From the NCBI GenBank assembly GCA_029780075.1, contig JAKOZI010000338.1, positions 1 through 47,124 of the forward strand: a stretch of 47,124 nucleotides of DNA. Reading direction: 5' to 3'. This stretch comes from Pseudomonadota bacterium (lineage in GTDB: Bacteria > Pseudomonadota > Gammaproteobacteria > Burkholderiales > Rhodocyclaceae). Numbering within the stretch: the first letter of the stretch is position 1; each line of letters opens with the position of its first letter. The notes beneath the pieces were generated by a model. That model was given only the letters and a program-made list of their open reading frames with translations, searched no databases and was not told where the DNA came from. Made by a program: the position numbers and the translations under genes. Of this stretch, positions 46,201 through 47,124 are shown in pieces.

Positions 46201-46805
46201 GCCTGCTTGCGAGACGCTTCGTATTGCGACAGCGTGCGGTAGATGACCGAGGTGGACGCGCGCGGCTTGAACAAGGTTTCGGCCTCGCGGTCGAGCCTTG
46301 CCCGCAGTGTACGGATCGAACCGAGGCCGGCGCCAGCCTCGAAGAGGCTTTCGCCGGCATCCCCCTTGCCTTGCGCCAGCGCTTCGCCACCGCGCACCAG
46401 GGCTTCGTGATCGAGGCTGAACATCGCCAGAAAGAGCCCCTGGCTGAGGCCACCCAGCCATTCGCGCAGGCGCTCCTCCGGAACGGCCTCCGACAACTCG
46501 TCGCCACTCGTCGGATTGTAGCTGAGCAGGGTGTTGACGCGCCCCTTGCGGCGCATGACGGCGAGTTGTTCACCCGCGGCGGAGGTGAGGACCACCCCCA
46601 CCCGCAGCTTTGGCTTGCCATGCCGGTGGCCGTCCCGGGTCTGCTCGGGAACTCCGAAGAGAGCACCGTTGATCGCCCGCCAAAGCGTGGTCTTGCCGGC
46701 CTCGTTTGGCCCGCAAATGATATGCAGCCTGGCACTGCCGCGGAAATCGAGGCGTTGACCGGTGAAGTGGCCGTACGCCTTGAGGTCGAGCTGGTCGATC
46801 TTCAC
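43297..46805 (-). pseudogene. YhaN-like SMC-type AAA ATPase, frameshifted near its C-terminus
   Basis: The gene starts at GTG 46805 (KIDQLDLKAYGHFTGQRLDF), overlapping the upstream stop as GTGA. It shows Walker A GPNEAGKTT, long coiled coils through the middle, and the ABC signature LSTGRRDQLFLALRL at about 43525. There the frame goes off and stops at 43476 after PPSKGTSK. The sense continues one frame over: GEPLPVIVDDILIQFDDEAAAATF (Walker B), then LFLTHHEHLLDVAR, ending at 43297. Restoring one base between 43521 and 43520 (CTG-GCC-GCC-ATC) joins them into about 1,169 residues. Family role: SMC/Rad50-like ATPase partner of a YhaO/SbcD-type nuclease. As written, the Walker B end is lost and the ATPase should be dead. 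Confidence 0.88.
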
Positions 46806-47124
46806 GCGCCGTCCTCTGCGGAAGTTGCGGCCAGCAGGCGTTCTCTGGCGCTGGCGAGAGCGTCGGACAGCGCCTCCCTGGAATCCAGCGCCCAGTCGCC
46901 GTGGCATCCGCGCAGTTCGGCTGGCAGCTTCTGGCCCAGATCGGCCAACACGCCGTCGGCCAGACTCTGCAGCGCATCGGGATCGGCCGCCAGCGCGTCG
47001 AGTGATCGAATCAGCAAGCCAATGGGATCGTCACGCCTTGCGAGCCGGGCGAGATCGAGCGGCGCACTGACCTTGAGACGCACTTTCTCCAGCCAGGCCA
47101 TGCCCGCCGACGCTTCGCCGACCG
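46802..47124 (-). CDS. C-terminal part of a YhaO/SbcD-like nuclease gene (cut by window edge)
   Basis: The frame is open to the right edge (47124) and ends at the TGA 46804-46802, which overlaps the GTG of the YhaN-like gene. About 107 residues are visible (MAWLEKVRLKVSAPLDLARLAR, then an acidic helical tail). This fits the C-terminal cap region of a metallophosphoesterase of the YhaO/SbcD type, whose genes regularly precede yhaN. No catalytic motif lies in the visible part, so the call rests on context. Confidence 0.6.
   Translation of the reverse strand, partial: VGEASAGMAWLEKVRLKVSAPLDLARLARRDDPIGLLIRSLDALAADPDALQSLADGVLADLGQKLPAELRGCHGDWALDSREALSDALASARERLLAATSAEDGA

Overview
The window is about 47 kb of GC-rich, densely packed chromosomal DNA. 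It most resembles a betaproteobacterium of the Rhodocyclales, and a floc-forming 'Candidatus Accumulibacter'-like lineage is my best guess. The grounds are the gene orders recJ-prfB-lysS, miaB-phoH-ybeY-corC-lnt and glyQ-glyS-gmhB-plsC, an aconitase of the AcnB type, and two PEP-CTERM (exosortase-sorted) proteins. The organism call is inference; no rRNA or tRNA gene was seen.

Layout. 1-5.7 kb is an accessory, rearranged stretch. It holds the 3' part of a large repeat-rich protein gene, a zinc-ribbon membrane protein gene, a truncated outer-membrane barrel gene, a Uma2 nuclease-like gene, a broken second copy of the zinc-ribbon gene, and a PEP-CTERM gene. 5.9-12.4 kb (minus strand) carries comEC, a chemotaxis transducer, lolD and lolC/E. 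12.5-20.4 kb (plus strand) carries an ApgM/RpfE-type protein gene, recJ, prfB with its programmed frameshift, lysS and a stand-alone MnmC oxidase domain, with a second, frameshifted PEP-CTERM gene on the minus strand between recJ and prfB. 20.4-25 kb (minus) has an acetyltransferase, a DUF1801 protein, a decayed fragment of a NuoB/HyfI-like hydrogenase subunit, and acnB with a strong terminator. 25-36.2 kb (plus) is a housekeeping block: miaB-phoH-ybeY-corC-lnt, then glyQ-glyS-gmhB-plsC-ygjP-gloA. 36.2-40.9 kb (plus) is a tight run of less understood envelope or metabolic genes: a beta-propeller, a CE4-type deacetylase, a sterol-desaturase-family hydroxylase, a ppGpp-hydrolase-like HD protein, a LysE exporter and a lipoprotein. 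41-47 kb has the ABC-F ATPase ybiT, a coiled-coil envelope protein, and a YhaN/YhaO-type SMC-like ATPase-nuclease pair cut by the window edge.

The most interesting signal is regulatory. Both PEP-CTERM genes have a -24/-12 (sigma-54) promoter with exact 12-nt GG-to-GC spacing. Both also carry, about 65 nt further upstream, a shared 17-nt motif of the form TGTCGG-N5-TTTACA (14 of 17 positions identical). This looks like an enhancer-binding-protein site and a PEP-CTERM regulon signature.

Other points of note: lnt has no ATG, GTG or TTG start for its N-terminal 85-90 residues. A one-base deletion separates the YhaN-like ATPase from its Walker B end. The accessory stretch keeps traces of a duplication and replacement event around the Uma2 gene.
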